Assembly: GCF_040907265.1 (NCBI RefSeq)
Contig: NZ_JBFOHP010000002.1
Coordinates: 6,014,001-6,078,000 of the forward strand
Length of the DNA: 64,000 nt
Direction of reading: 5' to 3'
Source of the DNA: Streptomyces sclerotialus
Lineage (GTDB): Bacteria > Actinomycetota > Actinomycetes > Streptomycetales > Streptomycetaceae
Part shown: positions 47,975-56,522 of the stretch, in pieces
Layout of the letters: every line of letters starts with the position of its first letter
How positions within the stretch are numbered: position 1 is the first letter of the stretch
Notes under the pieces: model-generated
Databases searched by the model: none
Seen by the model: only the letters and a program-made list of their open reading frames with translations
What the model was told of the DNA's origin: nothing
Program-made: the position numbers and the translations under genes

Positions 47975-48865
47975 GTGAGCAACGAGCGCATCGCCTTCCT
48001 CAAGGGCCACGGCACCGAGAACGACTTCGTGATCGTCCCCGACCCCGACGGCCGGCTGGAGCTGCCCGCCGCCCTCGTGGCGCGGATCTGCGACCGCCGG
48101 GCCGGTATCGGCGGCGACGGCGTGCTGCACGTCGTGCGGTCCGCGGCGCATCCGGAGGCGCGCGCGATGGCCGACGAGGCCGAGTGGTTCATGGACTACC
48201 GCAACGGCGACGGTTCGATCGCCGAGATGTGCGGCAACGGCGTCCGCGTCTTCGCCCGTTACCTCCAGTACGCCGGGCTCGTGGAGGCCGGCGACCTGGC
48301 CGTCGCCACCCGCGCCGGAGTGCGCCGCGTGCACCTCGCCAAGGATGCGGCGGGCGGCGCGACGGGTGACGTCACCGTCACCATGGGCCGCGCCGAGCTC
48401 CCCGAGGAGCAGGTCACGGTCACGGTCGACGGCCGCAGCTGGCCCGCCCGCAACGTGAACATGGGCAATCCGCACGCCGTCGCCTTCGTCGAGGACCTCG
48501 GCCACGCCGGGAACCTGCTCAGCGCTCCGCCGTTCAGCCCCGCCGCCGTCTACCCGGACGGGGTCAACGTCGAGTTCGTCGTCGACCGCGGCCCGCGCCA
48601 CGTCGCCATGCGGGTGCACGAGCGCGGCTCCGGCGAGACCCGCTCCTGCGGCACGGGTGCCTGTGCGGTCGCCGTCGCCGCCGCCCGCCGGGACGGCGCC
48701 GACCCCGCGGTCACGGGCAGCCCGGTCACGTACACCGTCGACGTGCTCGGCGGCAGCCTGGCGATCACCGAGCTGCCGGACGGCACGGTGGAGATGACGG
48801 GCCCCGCGGTGATCGTCGCGGAGGGCACCATCGACCCCTCCTGGACGGGCGCGGCCACCGCCTGA
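47975..48865 (+). CDS. dapF: Diaminopimelate epimerase
   Basis: 296 residues. Interconverts LL- and meso-diaminopimelate for lysine and peptidoglycan; Streptomyces walls use the LL form. The two catalytic Cys are in AEMCGNGVRVFARY and SCGTGACAVAVAA. N-terminus FLKGHGTENDFVIVPDPDG. GTG start at 47975; TACGAT at 47963-47968 ends 6 bases before it and there is only AAGGG as a site, so the mRNA may be leaderless. Confidence 0.95.
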   Translation: MSNERIAFLKGHGTENDFVIVPDPDGRLELPAALVARICDRRAGIGGDGVLHVVRSAAHPEARAMADEAEWFMDYRNGDGSIAEMCGNGVRVFARYLQYAGLVEAGDLAVATRAGVRRVHLAKDAAGGATGDVTVTMGRAELPEEQVTVTVDGRSWPARNVNMGNPHAVAFVEDLGHAGNLLSAPPFSPAAVYPDGVNVEFVVDRGPRHVAMRVHERGSGETRSCGTGACAVAVAAARRDGADPAVTGSPVTYTVDVLGGSLAITELPDGTVEMTGPAVIVAEGTIDPSWTGAATA

Positions 48866-48878
48866 GACCGGCGTCCGG

Positions 48879-48907
48879 CCGGCTCCCGAGAAGCACCCGG
48901 GAGCCGG
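48879..48907 (+). terminator. Terminator after dapF
   Basis: A perfect 10-bp stem pairs 48879-48888 with 48898-48907 across a 9-base loop, 13 bases past the stop. Confidence 0.7.
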
Positions 48908-49082
48908 TTCCGGACAGTCACGGCCGTCGTAGAAGTTTCGCTCGAATGGGTGATCCGTTTCACTCTGGGCGAGAGGCGGTGAGCGGTGCGTGATGGGCTC
49001 GGTAGCATCAAGCACCGGCCCGGACACCGCCGTCACCGCCTGATCGCGTCCGGCCGCCGGTCGATGCTGCCGGAGGTGCCCC

Positions 49083-51425
49083 ATGAGCGCAGAGGCCACT
49101 GAACCCAGCGGTGCGCCCGCAGAGCTTCACCCGGCAGGGGATGCGGCCCGTAAACGCGGCCGCCCCCGGCTGGAGCTGAGAGGCCTGCGCCGGTTCGGCC
49201 GCGCGGCGCTGCTGGGTCCGGCCCCGCGTGACGGCCTGCCCGACGCCCTGGAGCACGTCGCCAAGGTCCACCGCGCCCACCACCCCGACGCCGACCTCGA
49301 CGTCCTCAGCAAGGCGTACGCCCTCGCGGAGTCCTCGCACCGCGGGCAGATGCGCAAGAGCGGCGAGCCCTACATCACCCACCCTCTCGCGGTGACCCTG
49401 ATCCTCGCCGAACTGGGCGCGGAGACCACGTCGTTGACCGCTTCCCTGCTCCACGACACGGTCGAGGACACGGACGTGACGCTCGATCAGGTGGGCGCGG
49501 AGTTCGGCGAGGAGGTGCGCTTCCTCGTCGACGGCGTCACCAAGCTGGAGAAGGTCGACTACGGTGCCGCCGCCGAGCCCGAGACCTTCCGCAAGATGCT
49601 GCTGGCCACCGGCAACGACGTCCGGGTCATGACGATCAAGCTCGCCGACCGGCTGCACAACATGCGCACCCTCGGGGTGATGCGCCCCGAGAAGCAGGCC
49701 AGGATCGCCAAGGTCACCCGTGACGTGCTGATCCCGCTCGCCGAGCGGCTCGGCATCCAGGCGCTCAAGACCGAGCTGGAGGACCTGGTCTTCGCGATCC
49801 TGCACCCCGAGGAGTACGCGGCGACCCGCACCCTCGTGCTGCAGCACGCCGAGCGCCCCGATCCGCTCGCGGCCGTCGCGGAGCGGATGGGCGCGGTGCT
49901 GCACGACGCCGGTATCGACGCGGAAGTCCTCGTCCGCCCGCGGCACTTCGTGTCGGTGCACCGGGTGCGGATACGGCGCGGTGAGCTGACCGGCGCGGAT
50001 CTCGGGCGGCTGCTGGTCCTGGTCGCGGAGGACGCGGACTGCTACGCCGTCCTGGGGGAGCTGCACACCTGCTTCACGCCGGTCGTCTCGGAGTTCAAGG
50101 ACTTCATCGCGGCGCCCAAGTTCAACCTGTACCAGTCCCTGCACACGGCCGTGATGAGCGAGGACGGCGACATTGCCGAAACGCTTATCCGCACCCATCA
50201 GATGCACCGGGTGGCCGAGGCGGGGGTGATCGCGCTGGGCAATCCGCACGTGGCCGCGGAGGGCACCCCGTCCGGTCCGTGGGAGGGCGTGGAGACGCAC
50301 GACGGGGAGCGGGTGGACCCGACCCGCCCCGGGTGGCTCTCGCGGCTGCTGGAGTGGCAGCGGGTCGCGCCCGACCCGGACACGTTCTGGACCTCGCTCC
50401 GCGACGACCTGGCGGAGGACCGGGAGATCACGGTGTTCCGCGCGGGCGGCGGCTTCGGCGGGGGAGCGGACGCGGCACGGGAGGCGGCCGAGGACTCCGG
50501 CGGCCGCGGTGCGTTCCGGCTGCCGGCGGGCGCGAGCTGCGTGGACGCCGCGTACGCGCTCCATGGCGCCGGGGCGCACTGTTGCATCGGTGCGCGGGTG
50601 AACGGCCGGCTGGCGACCCTTTCGACGGTCCTCCGTGACGGTGACAGCCTGCATCTGCTGATGGCCCCGGACTCCGCGGCGGGCCCCTCCCCGCAGTGGC
50701 TGGAGTACGCGCGCACACCCGCGGCCCGCCTCGCCATCTCCCGCTGGCTCACCACCCACCCGGGCGCCGAGCGCGCGGAACGGGAAGCGGCCGGAGAGAT
50801 CTCGGAGCGGCCGGAGAGCGGCGCGGACCACGCCGCCGAGGGGGCCGCAGAGGCGTCCCCGGCCACCGGGCGGGGCCGTGCCTTCGAGGCGGGCGCCGCC
50901 GCCCCTGAAGACGCCTGTGCGGCCTCCGAGGAGCATCGCCCGCGCCCGTCCGTCCCCGCCGTCGCCGACCTCCCCGACGCGACGGTCCGGCTGGCCGGCT
51001 GCTGCACGCCGGTACCGCCCGACAAGGTCACCGGCTTCGCCGTACGCGGCGGCATGGTGACCGTGCACCGCGCCCTGTGCCCGGCCGTGGCCCGGATGGC
51101 GGCGGCCGGGCGGCCGCCCGTCGGGGTGCACTGGCGCCGCTCGGCCGCGCCGGACCAGGGCTGCCGGGTCACGTTGCTCGCCGAGGCGTTCAGCCGGCCG
51201 CGGCTGCTGGCCGACCTCACCGAAGCCATCGCCGCGCAGGGCGCCGCCGTGGTCTCCGCCGACGTGGAACCGCCGCGCGAGCAGCGGGTGCGGCACACGT
51301 ACACGCTGCGCCTTCCGGACGCCGCCGAACTGCCCTCCCTGATGCGGGCCATGCGCCAGGTGCCGGGTGTCTTCGATGTGCTGCGCGCGGGACGCGACCA
51401 GCCGGCCGCGTCCCTCCGCTTCTGA
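49083..51425 (+). CDS. rshA: RelA/SpoT homologue RshA, (p)ppGpp hydrolase with diverged synthetase domain
   Basis: 780 residues. The HD hydrolase domain is intact (SGEPYITHPLAV; LLHDTVEDT; IKLADRLHNMRTL). In the synthetase region the Asp of ADLGRLLVLV and the Glu of ETLIRT are kept, but the substrate loop usually GRPKHIYSIYRKM reads RPRHFVSVHRVRI and flanking residues differ, so synthesis may be weak. A TGS domain (VFRAGGGF...GDSLHLLMAP), a ZFD-type segment (GCCTPVPPDKVTGFAVRGG, VHRALCP) and an ACT domain follow, with a roughly 100-residue Ala/Glu linker between TGS and ZFD. The ATG at 49083 has GGAGG upstream. Position after dapF matches rshA of S. coelicolor. Confidence 0.9.
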   Translation: MSAEATEPSGAPAELHPAGDAARKRGRPRLELRGLRRFGRAALLGPAPRDGLPDALEHVAKVHRAHHPDADLDVLSKAYALAESSHRGQMRKSGEPYITHPLAVTLILAELGAETTSLTASLLHDTVEDTDVTLDQVGAEFGEEVRFLVDGVTKLEKVDYGAAAEPETFRKMLLATGNDVRVMTIKLADRLHNMRTLGVMRPEKQARIAKVTRDVLIPLAERLGIQALKTELEDLVFAILHPEEYAATRTLVLQHAERPDPLAAVAERMGAVLHDAGIDAEVLVRPRHFVSVHRVRIRRGELTGADLGRLLVLVAEDADCYAVLGELHTCFTPVVSEFKDFIAAPKFNLYQSLHTAVMSEDGDIAETLIRTHQMHRVAEAGVIALGNPHVAAEGTPSGPWEGVETHDGERVDPTRPGWLSRLLEWQRVAPDPDTFWTSLRDDLAEDREITVFRAGGGFGGGADAAREAAEDSGGRGAFRLPAGASCVDAAYALHGAGAHCCIGARVNGRLATLSTVLRDGDSLHLLMAPDSAAGPSPQWLEYARTPAARLAISRWLTTHPGAERAEREAAGEISERPESGADHAAEGAAEASPATGRGRAFEAGAAAPEDACAASEEHRPRPSVPAVADLPDATVRLAGCCTPVPPDKVTGFAVRGGMVTVHRALCPAVARMAAAGRPPVGVHWRRSAAPDQGCRVTLLAEAFSRPRLLADLTEAIAAQGAAVVSADVEPPREQRVRHTYTLRLPDAAELPSLMRAMRQVPGVFDVLRAGRDQPAASLRF

Positions 51426-51456
51426 AGGCCGGCCGCCCGCTTCCCGGAAGTGACAG

Positions 51457-51490
51457 GGCCGCTTCCCGGCGACGCGCCCGGGAAGCGGCC
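51457..51490 (+). terminator. Terminator after rshA
   Basis: A perfect 13-bp stem pairs 51457-51469 with 51478-51490, loop 8 bases. Confidence 0.8.
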
Positions 51491-51563
51491 GGAACCGCTC
51501 GTTCGGGTGCTGCGCTGCCGCGCCGCCGCTCAGCGGGACGGCCGTGCTGGTAGCGGTAACCGC

Positions 51564-53111
51564 ATGCCCTTTACGTCCCGCCGTACCGTGTCCCCCACCC
51601 GCCAGGCGCCGGACCTGCCACGCCCCTCCGCGCCGCACCGCCTCGTGGCCTGCCGCCGCTCCGTACCGGCAGTGCTGGCCGTCGGCGCCCTCCTGGCGGC
51701 GGGCGCGCCGGAGCCCGGCCCCGAGGGGCTCGGCGACCGCCTCTACCCGTACCTCGGCAACCCCGGCTACGACGTCGCCGCGTACGACATCGCCATGGAG
51801 TACTCCGGGAGGAACGACGTCCCGCTGGACGCCGTCACCACGATCACCGCCCGGGCCACCGGCCACCTGGACCGCGTCAACCTCGACTTCACCCGTGGCA
51901 CCGTGCGGTCCGTGCAGGTCAACGGCGCCCCCGCACGCCACGCCACGCACGGCGAGGACCTCGTGGTCACCCCGGCGCGATCCGTCGGGCCGGGCCAGGT
52001 CATGCGGATCGTCGTCCGGCACACCAGCGATCCCAAGGGCGCCAAGGACGGCGGCTGGGTCCGTACGGGCGACGGGCTGGTGATGGCCAACCAGGCGGAC
52101 GCCGCGCACCGCGTCTTCCCGTGCAACGACCACCCCTCCGACAAGGCCGACTTCACCTTCCGGATCACCGCGCCTAGGGGCATCACCGCCGTCGCCAACG
52201 GCGTGCCTCTCGGGCGCAGCGCCCGCGGCCCCGCCGCCACCTGGACGTACCGCTCGCTGCACCCGATGGCCACCGAGCTGGCCCAGGTGTCCCTCGGGAA
52301 ATCCGCTGTCGTACGGCGCCAGGGGCCGCACGGGCTGCCCCTGCGGGACGTCGTACCGGCAGCCGAGCGCCACAAGCTGGAGCCCTGGCTCGCCAAGACA
52401 CCCGGGCAGATCGCCTGGCTGGAGCGCAAGGTGGGCCGCTATCCCTTCGAGACGTACGGCGTGCTGCTGGCCGACGCCTCGACCGGATTCGAGCTGGAGA
52501 CCCAGACGCTCTCCCTCTTCGAGAAGCACCTCTTCACCAACGACAAGCTCCCGGCCTGGTACGTGGAGTCACTGATGGTGCACGAGCTGGCACACCAGTG
52601 GTTCGGTGACAGCGTCACGCCCCGTACCTGGTCCGACGTGTGGCTCAGCGAGTCGCACGCCACCTGGTACGAAGCGCTCTACGCGGACCGCGCGAGCCGG
52701 GGCACGGCCGCCATGGAGGAGCGCATGAAGCGCGCCTACGAGGAGTCCGACGCCTGGCGGGCGGCCGGCGGGCCCCCGGCGGCCCCGAAGGTGCCGGAGA
52801 AGGGCCAGAAGACCGGCATCTTCCGCCCCGTCGTCTACGACGGCAGCGCGCTCGTCCTGTATGCGCTGCGGGAGCGCATGGGTGCCGCCGCCTTCGACCG
52901 TCTGGAGCGCGCCTGGTTCCAGCAGCACCGCGACGGCGTCGTCGGCACCGCCGACTTCGTCGCGCTGGCCTCCCGCGTCCACGGTGAGGACCTGTCCGGT
53001 TTCCTGCACGGCTGGCTGTACGGGACCCGTACGCCCCCGATGCCCGGCCACCCGGACTGGCACGTCAAGAAGGGCGGGCAGGAGGCGGGGCCCAAGGCGC
53101 ACTCCTCCTGA
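51564..53111 (+). CDS. M1-family zinc metallopeptidase, probably secreted
   Basis: 515 residues. The zinc site is HELAHQW followed by the third ligand Glu in DVWLSESHATWYEAL, the M1 spacing. The exopeptidase signature is the variant FELETQT instead of GAMEN, as in some actinobacterial M1 enzymes. An N-terminal basic then hydrophobic segment (RRSVPAVLAVGALLAAGAPE) looks like a signal peptide. The ATG at 51564 is the first that leaves a sensible signal sequence. Probably an extracellular aminopeptidase in peptide scavenging. Confidence 0.88.
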   Translation: MPFTSRRTVSPTRQAPDLPRPSAPHRLVACRRSVPAVLAVGALLAAGAPEPGPEGLGDRLYPYLGNPGYDVAAYDIAMEYSGRNDVPLDAVTTITARATGHLDRVNLDFTRGTVRSVQVNGAPARHATHGEDLVVTPARSVGPGQVMRIVVRHTSDPKGAKDGGWVRTGDGLVMANQADAAHRVFPCNDHPSDKADFTFRITAPRGITAVANGVPLGRSARGPAATWTYRSLHPMATELAQVSLGKSAVVRRQGPHGLPLRDVVPAAERHKLEPWLAKTPGQIAWLERKVGRYPFETYGVLLADASTGFELETQTLSLFEKHLFTNDKLPAWYVESLMVHELAHQWFGDSVTPRTWSDVWLSESHATWYEALYADRASRGTAAMEERMKRAYEESDAWRAAGGPPAAPKVPEKGQKTGIFRPVVYDGSALVLYALRERMGAAAFDRLERAWFQQHRDGVVGTADFVALASRVHGEDLSGFLHGWLYGTRTPPMPGHPDWHVKKGGQEAGPKAHSS

Positions 53112-53339
53112 CCCCGGGACCGGCACCGCTGTACCCCGGGACCGGCACCGCTGTGCTCACCAGGGACAATGGCCGGGCAGGAAAACTCGCGTGACGGGCT
53201 TCACCCGCCGTGCGACCATCGTCGGGCCGACGCCGGGACCGCCGGGAATCTCCCGGGGCGTCCGGACGTTGTCACGATCGAGAGTCCCCGGGCCTGACAA
53301 GGGCCCGTTCCGGGACGTCCCAACGACACAAAGGATCAA

Positions 53340-54839
53340 ATGACCTCCTCTTCTTCCCTTCCTCAGCAGGACCGACAGCGCCTCCACGAGAGCCTTCGGG
53401 CCGACGCCCTGATGGAAGAGGACGTCGCCTGGAGCCACGAGATCGACGGGGCGCGTGACGGCGACCAGTACGACCGCTCCGACCGCGCGGCCCTGCGCCG
53501 TGTGGCGGGCCTTTCCACCGAGCTCGAGGACGTCACCGAGGTCGAGTACCGGCAGCTGCGCCTGGAGCGCGTGGTGCTGGTGGGCGTATGGACCTCCGGG
53601 ACGGTCCACGACGCGGAGAATTCCCTCGCGGAGCTGGCCGCCCTGGCCGAGACCGCGGGCGCGATGGTGCTGGACGGTGTGGTCCAGCGCCGCGACAAGC
53701 CGGACCCGGCGACGTACATCGGCTCCGGCAAGGCGCAGGAGCTGCGCGACATCGTGCTGGAGACCGGCGCCGACACCGTCGTCTGCGACGGTGAGCTGAG
53801 CCCCGGCCAGCTGATCCACCTGGAGGACGTCGTCAAGGTCAAGGTGGTCGACCGGACCGCCCTGATCCTCGACATCTTCGCCCAGCACGCCAAGTCCCGG
53901 GAGGGCAAGGCGCAGGTGTCGCTGGCGCAGATGCAGTACATGCTGCCCCGGCTGCGCGGCTGGGGTCAGTCGCTGTCCCGGCAGATGGGTGGCGGTGGCT
54001 CCGGTTCGGCGGGCGGCGGTATGGCCACCCGTGGTCCCGGTGAGACCAAGATCGAGACGGACCGGCGGCGGATCCGCGAGAAGATGGCGAAGATGCGCCG
54101 GGAGATCGCGGAGATGAAGACCGGGCGCGACATCAAGCGCCAGGAGCGCCGGCGCAACAAGGTCCCCTCGGTCGCCATCGCCGGTTACACCAACGCGGGC
54201 AAGTCCTCGCTGCTCAACCGCCTCACCGGCGCCGGCGTCCTGGTGGAGAACGCCCTGTTCGCCACCCTGGACCCGACCGTCCGGCGGGCCGAGACGCCCA
54301 GCGGGCGGCTCTACACCCTGGCCGACACGGTCGGCTTCGTCCGGCACCTCCCGCACCACCTCGTCGAGGCGTTCCGCTCCACGATGGAGGAGGTCGGCGA
54401 CTCCGACCTCATCCTGCACGTGGTCGACGGCTCGCACCCGGTGCCCGAGGAGCAGCTGGCGGCCGTCCGCGAGGTGATCCGCGACGTCGGCGCGACCGAC
54501 GTGCCGGAGATCGTGGTCGTCAACAAGGCGGACGCGGCCGACCCGCTCGTGCTGCAGCGCCTGCTGCGCCAGGAGAAGCACGCCATGCTGGTCTCGGCCC
54601 GTACGGGCCAGGGCATCGACGAGCTGCTCGCCCTGATCGACGAGGAGCTGCCGCGGCCCAGCGTCGAGATCGAGGCGCTGGTGCCGTACACCCACGGCCA
54701 GCTGGTCTCCCGGACGCACGCCGAGGGCGAGGTGATCTCCGAGGAGCACACCGCGGAGGGCACCGTCCTCAAGGCCCGCGTCCATGAAGAGCTGGCCGCT
54801 GAGCTGCAGCCGTACGTCCCGGCGGCCGCGGGCGGCTGA
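53340..54839 (+). CDS. hflX: Ribosome-associated GTPase HflX
   Basis: 499 residues. N-terminal HflX domain (YIGSGKAQEL; DGELSPGQL; RTALILDIFAQHA), a Gly/Ser-rich loop, GPGETKIETDRR coiled coil, then the G domain: G1 GYTNAGKSS, G3 DTVGFV, G4 NKAD. It splits stalled or hibernating ribosomes under stress. The ATG at 53340 has AAGGA at 53331-53335. A 17-bp terminator follows. Confidence 0.95.
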   Translation: MTSSSSLPQQDRQRLHESLRADALMEEDVAWSHEIDGARDGDQYDRSDRAALRRVAGLSTELEDVTEVEYRQLRLERVVLVGVWTSGTVHDAENSLAELAALAETAGAMVLDGVVQRRDKPDPATYIGSGKAQELRDIVLETGADTVVCDGELSPGQLIHLEDVVKVKVVDRTALILDIFAQHAKSREGKAQVSLAQMQYMLPRLRGWGQSLSRQMGGGGSGSAGGGMATRGPGETKIETDRRRIREKMAKMRREIAEMKTGRDIKRQERRRNKVPSVAIAGYTNAGKSSLLNRLTGAGVLVENALFATLDPTVRRAETPSGRLYTLADTVGFVRHLPHHLVEAFRSTMEEVGDSDLILHVVDGSHPVPEEQLAAVREVIRDVGATDVPEIVVVNKADAADPLVLQRLLRQEKHAMLVSARTGQGIDELLALIDEELPRPSVEIEALVPYTHGQLVSRTHAEGEVISEEHTAEGTVLKARVHEELAAELQPYVPAAAGG

Positions 54840-54873
54840 CCCGCACGGGCCGGCAGCGCGTACGGCCGACGTA

Positions 54874-54910
54874 CGAGGGCCCGCTCCCCACGTTGGGGAG
54901 CGGGCCCTCG
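54874..54910. terminator. Very strong bidirectional terminator between hflX and the protease gene
   Basis: A perfect 17-bp stem pairs 54874-54890 with 54894-54910 across a 3-base loop, in the 100-base gap between convergent genes. Confidence 0.9.
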
Positions 54911-54940
54911 CGCATGTCCGCTACGGGGTCGCCGTGCCGG

Positions 54941-56167
54941 TCACTGGTTCGCGAACTTCTTGCTGACGGCCTCGTACACGCCCTTGGCCTCCGCGCCCAG
55001 GTGCGGGCCGGCCAGCCAGTCGGCCGTCACGGGGCCGATCGAGGTGTTGGACACCAGCGCCGTCCGGCCCTGCTGGTCCTTGGCGAACCAGGGGCCGCCG
55101 GAGGACCCGGCGGTCATCGTGCAGCCGATGCGGTACATCGTCGGCTGCGCCGCGTCCAGCGACAGCCGGCCGGGCTTCGACGGGCACTCCTGCATCGTCT
55201 GGCCGTCGAACGGCTTCACGGCCGGGTAGCCCTGCGCGGTCATCGAGGGGATCTTCGGCACGGCCGGCGCGTTGAACTGCACCGGGTACGCCGTGCCGAC
55301 CGTCTCCTCCAGCGACTTGGTGTTCCCCGCCTCCGGCTTCACGTGCAGCACGGCGAAGTCGTACGGCGCACCCTGGCCGCCGGACTTCGCGCCCTCGTCG
55401 ATCCACTGCTGCGAGGTCTGCGCCGCGTCGGCCCAGAACACGCCCTTCGGGGCCAGCTGTTCCTTCGTGGCGCCCTGCAGCTCGGCCGCCGACTTGCCGC
55501 TGTCGTTGTACGAGGGCACGAACGCGATGTTCCGGTACCAGCCGCCGCTCTTGCCGGCGTGCACGCAGTGGCCCGCCGTCCACACCATGTTCGACTTGCC
55601 GGGGTTCGCCGGGTCCTCGACCACCGCGCCCGAGCAGACCATCGAGCCCTCGGGGCTGTCGAAGAACACCTTGCCGACGCCGGGCGCGTCGGTGCTGTAC
55701 GGCGCGCTCACCGGCTGTGCCGTCACGGGTGCCGGCTCGGGGTCGGTGACGCCCTGGTCGCCGGAGATGTCCTCCGGCTCGACGTGCTTGTCGGGCTGCT
55801 CGGCGTCCTTCATACGGTCCGGGTCCCACAGCCCCTTGATGTAGGGGTTGACGAACTGGCCCGCCTCACGCAGCCACTTGTCCTTGTCCCAGTTCTTCCA
55901 CTCGCCGTGCTTCCAGTCGTCCAGGTTCACGCCGAGGTCCTTGAGCTTGTCCTGCAGCTCCTGGGGGATCTTCAGCTTGCCGCCGCCCGGCTGGTCCACG
56001 GCGGTCTGGTCCGGCTGCGAACCGGCGTCGTCCTCCGAGGGGCCGCAGGCGGTGGCGGTCAACGCCAGCGCGCCGACCAGCGCGGCCGCGGCGACGGCGG
56101 GGCGCATACCGCGTGTGGTTCTCCGGCCGGCACGCGGCCGGGCGGCGGACGGGCGGATGGATCGCAT
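54941..56167 (-). CDS. Trypsin-like serine protease, predicted lipoprotein
   Basis: 408 residues. An Arg-rich N-terminus then AAAALVGALALTATACGPSE gives a lipoprotein signal with the attachment Cys. The catalytic triad is visible as His in VWTAGHCVH, Asp in YDFAVLHV and Ser in TAGSSGGPWF. A Lys/Asp/Trp-rich linker of about 80 residues precedes the protease domain. The ATG at 56167 has GGGGGA upstream; 18 further upstream codons are discarded. Extracellular, membrane-anchored; target unknown. Confidence 0.87.
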   Translation of the reverse strand: MRSIRPSAARPRAGRRTTRGMRPAVAAAALVGALALTATACGPSEDDAGSQPDQTAVDQPGGGKLKIPQELQDKLKDLGVNLDDWKHGEWKNWDKDKWLREAGQFVNPYIKGLWDPDRMKDAEQPDKHVEPEDISGDQGVTDPEPAPVTAQPVSAPYSTDAPGVGKVFFDSPEGSMVCSGAVVEDPANPGKSNMVWTAGHCVHAGKSGGWYRNIAFVPSYNDSGKSAAELQGATKEQLAPKGVFWADAAQTSQQWIDEGAKSGGQGAPYDFAVLHVKPEAGNTKSLEETVGTAYPVQFNAPAVPKIPSMTAQGYPAVKPFDGQTMQECPSKPGRLSLDAAQPTMYRIGCTMTAGSSGGPWFAKDQQGRTALVSNTSIGPVTADWLAGPHLGAEAKGVYEAVSKKFANQ

Positions 56168-56522
56168 GAGTGGCTTCCCCCTGGGTGTGTTCAGCGACCG
56201 TACGGCGATCGCGGCGACCATGAAGGTGATCGTTCGGCGACCGTTGACGATCGGTATGGACTTGTTTGGACCGCTCCGCTGGTTGTGGTGGCCGGTCCGG
56301 AATGCAGAGCCCCACTATGCCGGTGCCGTGGGGGACGGCACCGGGCGGGTCCGCGGTTCCGGTCGTCAAGGATCTTTGCCGAGGCCGTGTTCCGGTGCCC
56401 GTGACGTCGTTGGTACGTACGGGGGACGGTCGCCCCGTGTTCACGGGACGGCCCACGCAGCCGGCGACCGGCGCCGAACAGTGCTCCGGTGGCCCGTTGA
56501 ACAGCAGGAGGACAACACCGCC
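56168..56522. other. Divergent intergenic region before the siderophore operon
   Basis: 355 bases that should hold promoters for the protease (minus) and the siderophore operon (plus). I looked for a DmdR1/IdeR iron box (TTAGGnTAGnCTAACCTAA type) and found none, not even a half-palindrome close to it. A short dyad CCCGTG-TT-CACGGG occurs near 56436-56449. AGGAGG at 56506-56511 is the ribosome binding site of the first gene. Confidence 0.45.

Noticed and set aside
55848..56522. 225-codon N-terminal extension of the aminotransferase frame
   Set aside because: It is antisense to the lipoprotein protease and its promoter; AGGAGG and the family N-terminus place the start at 56523.
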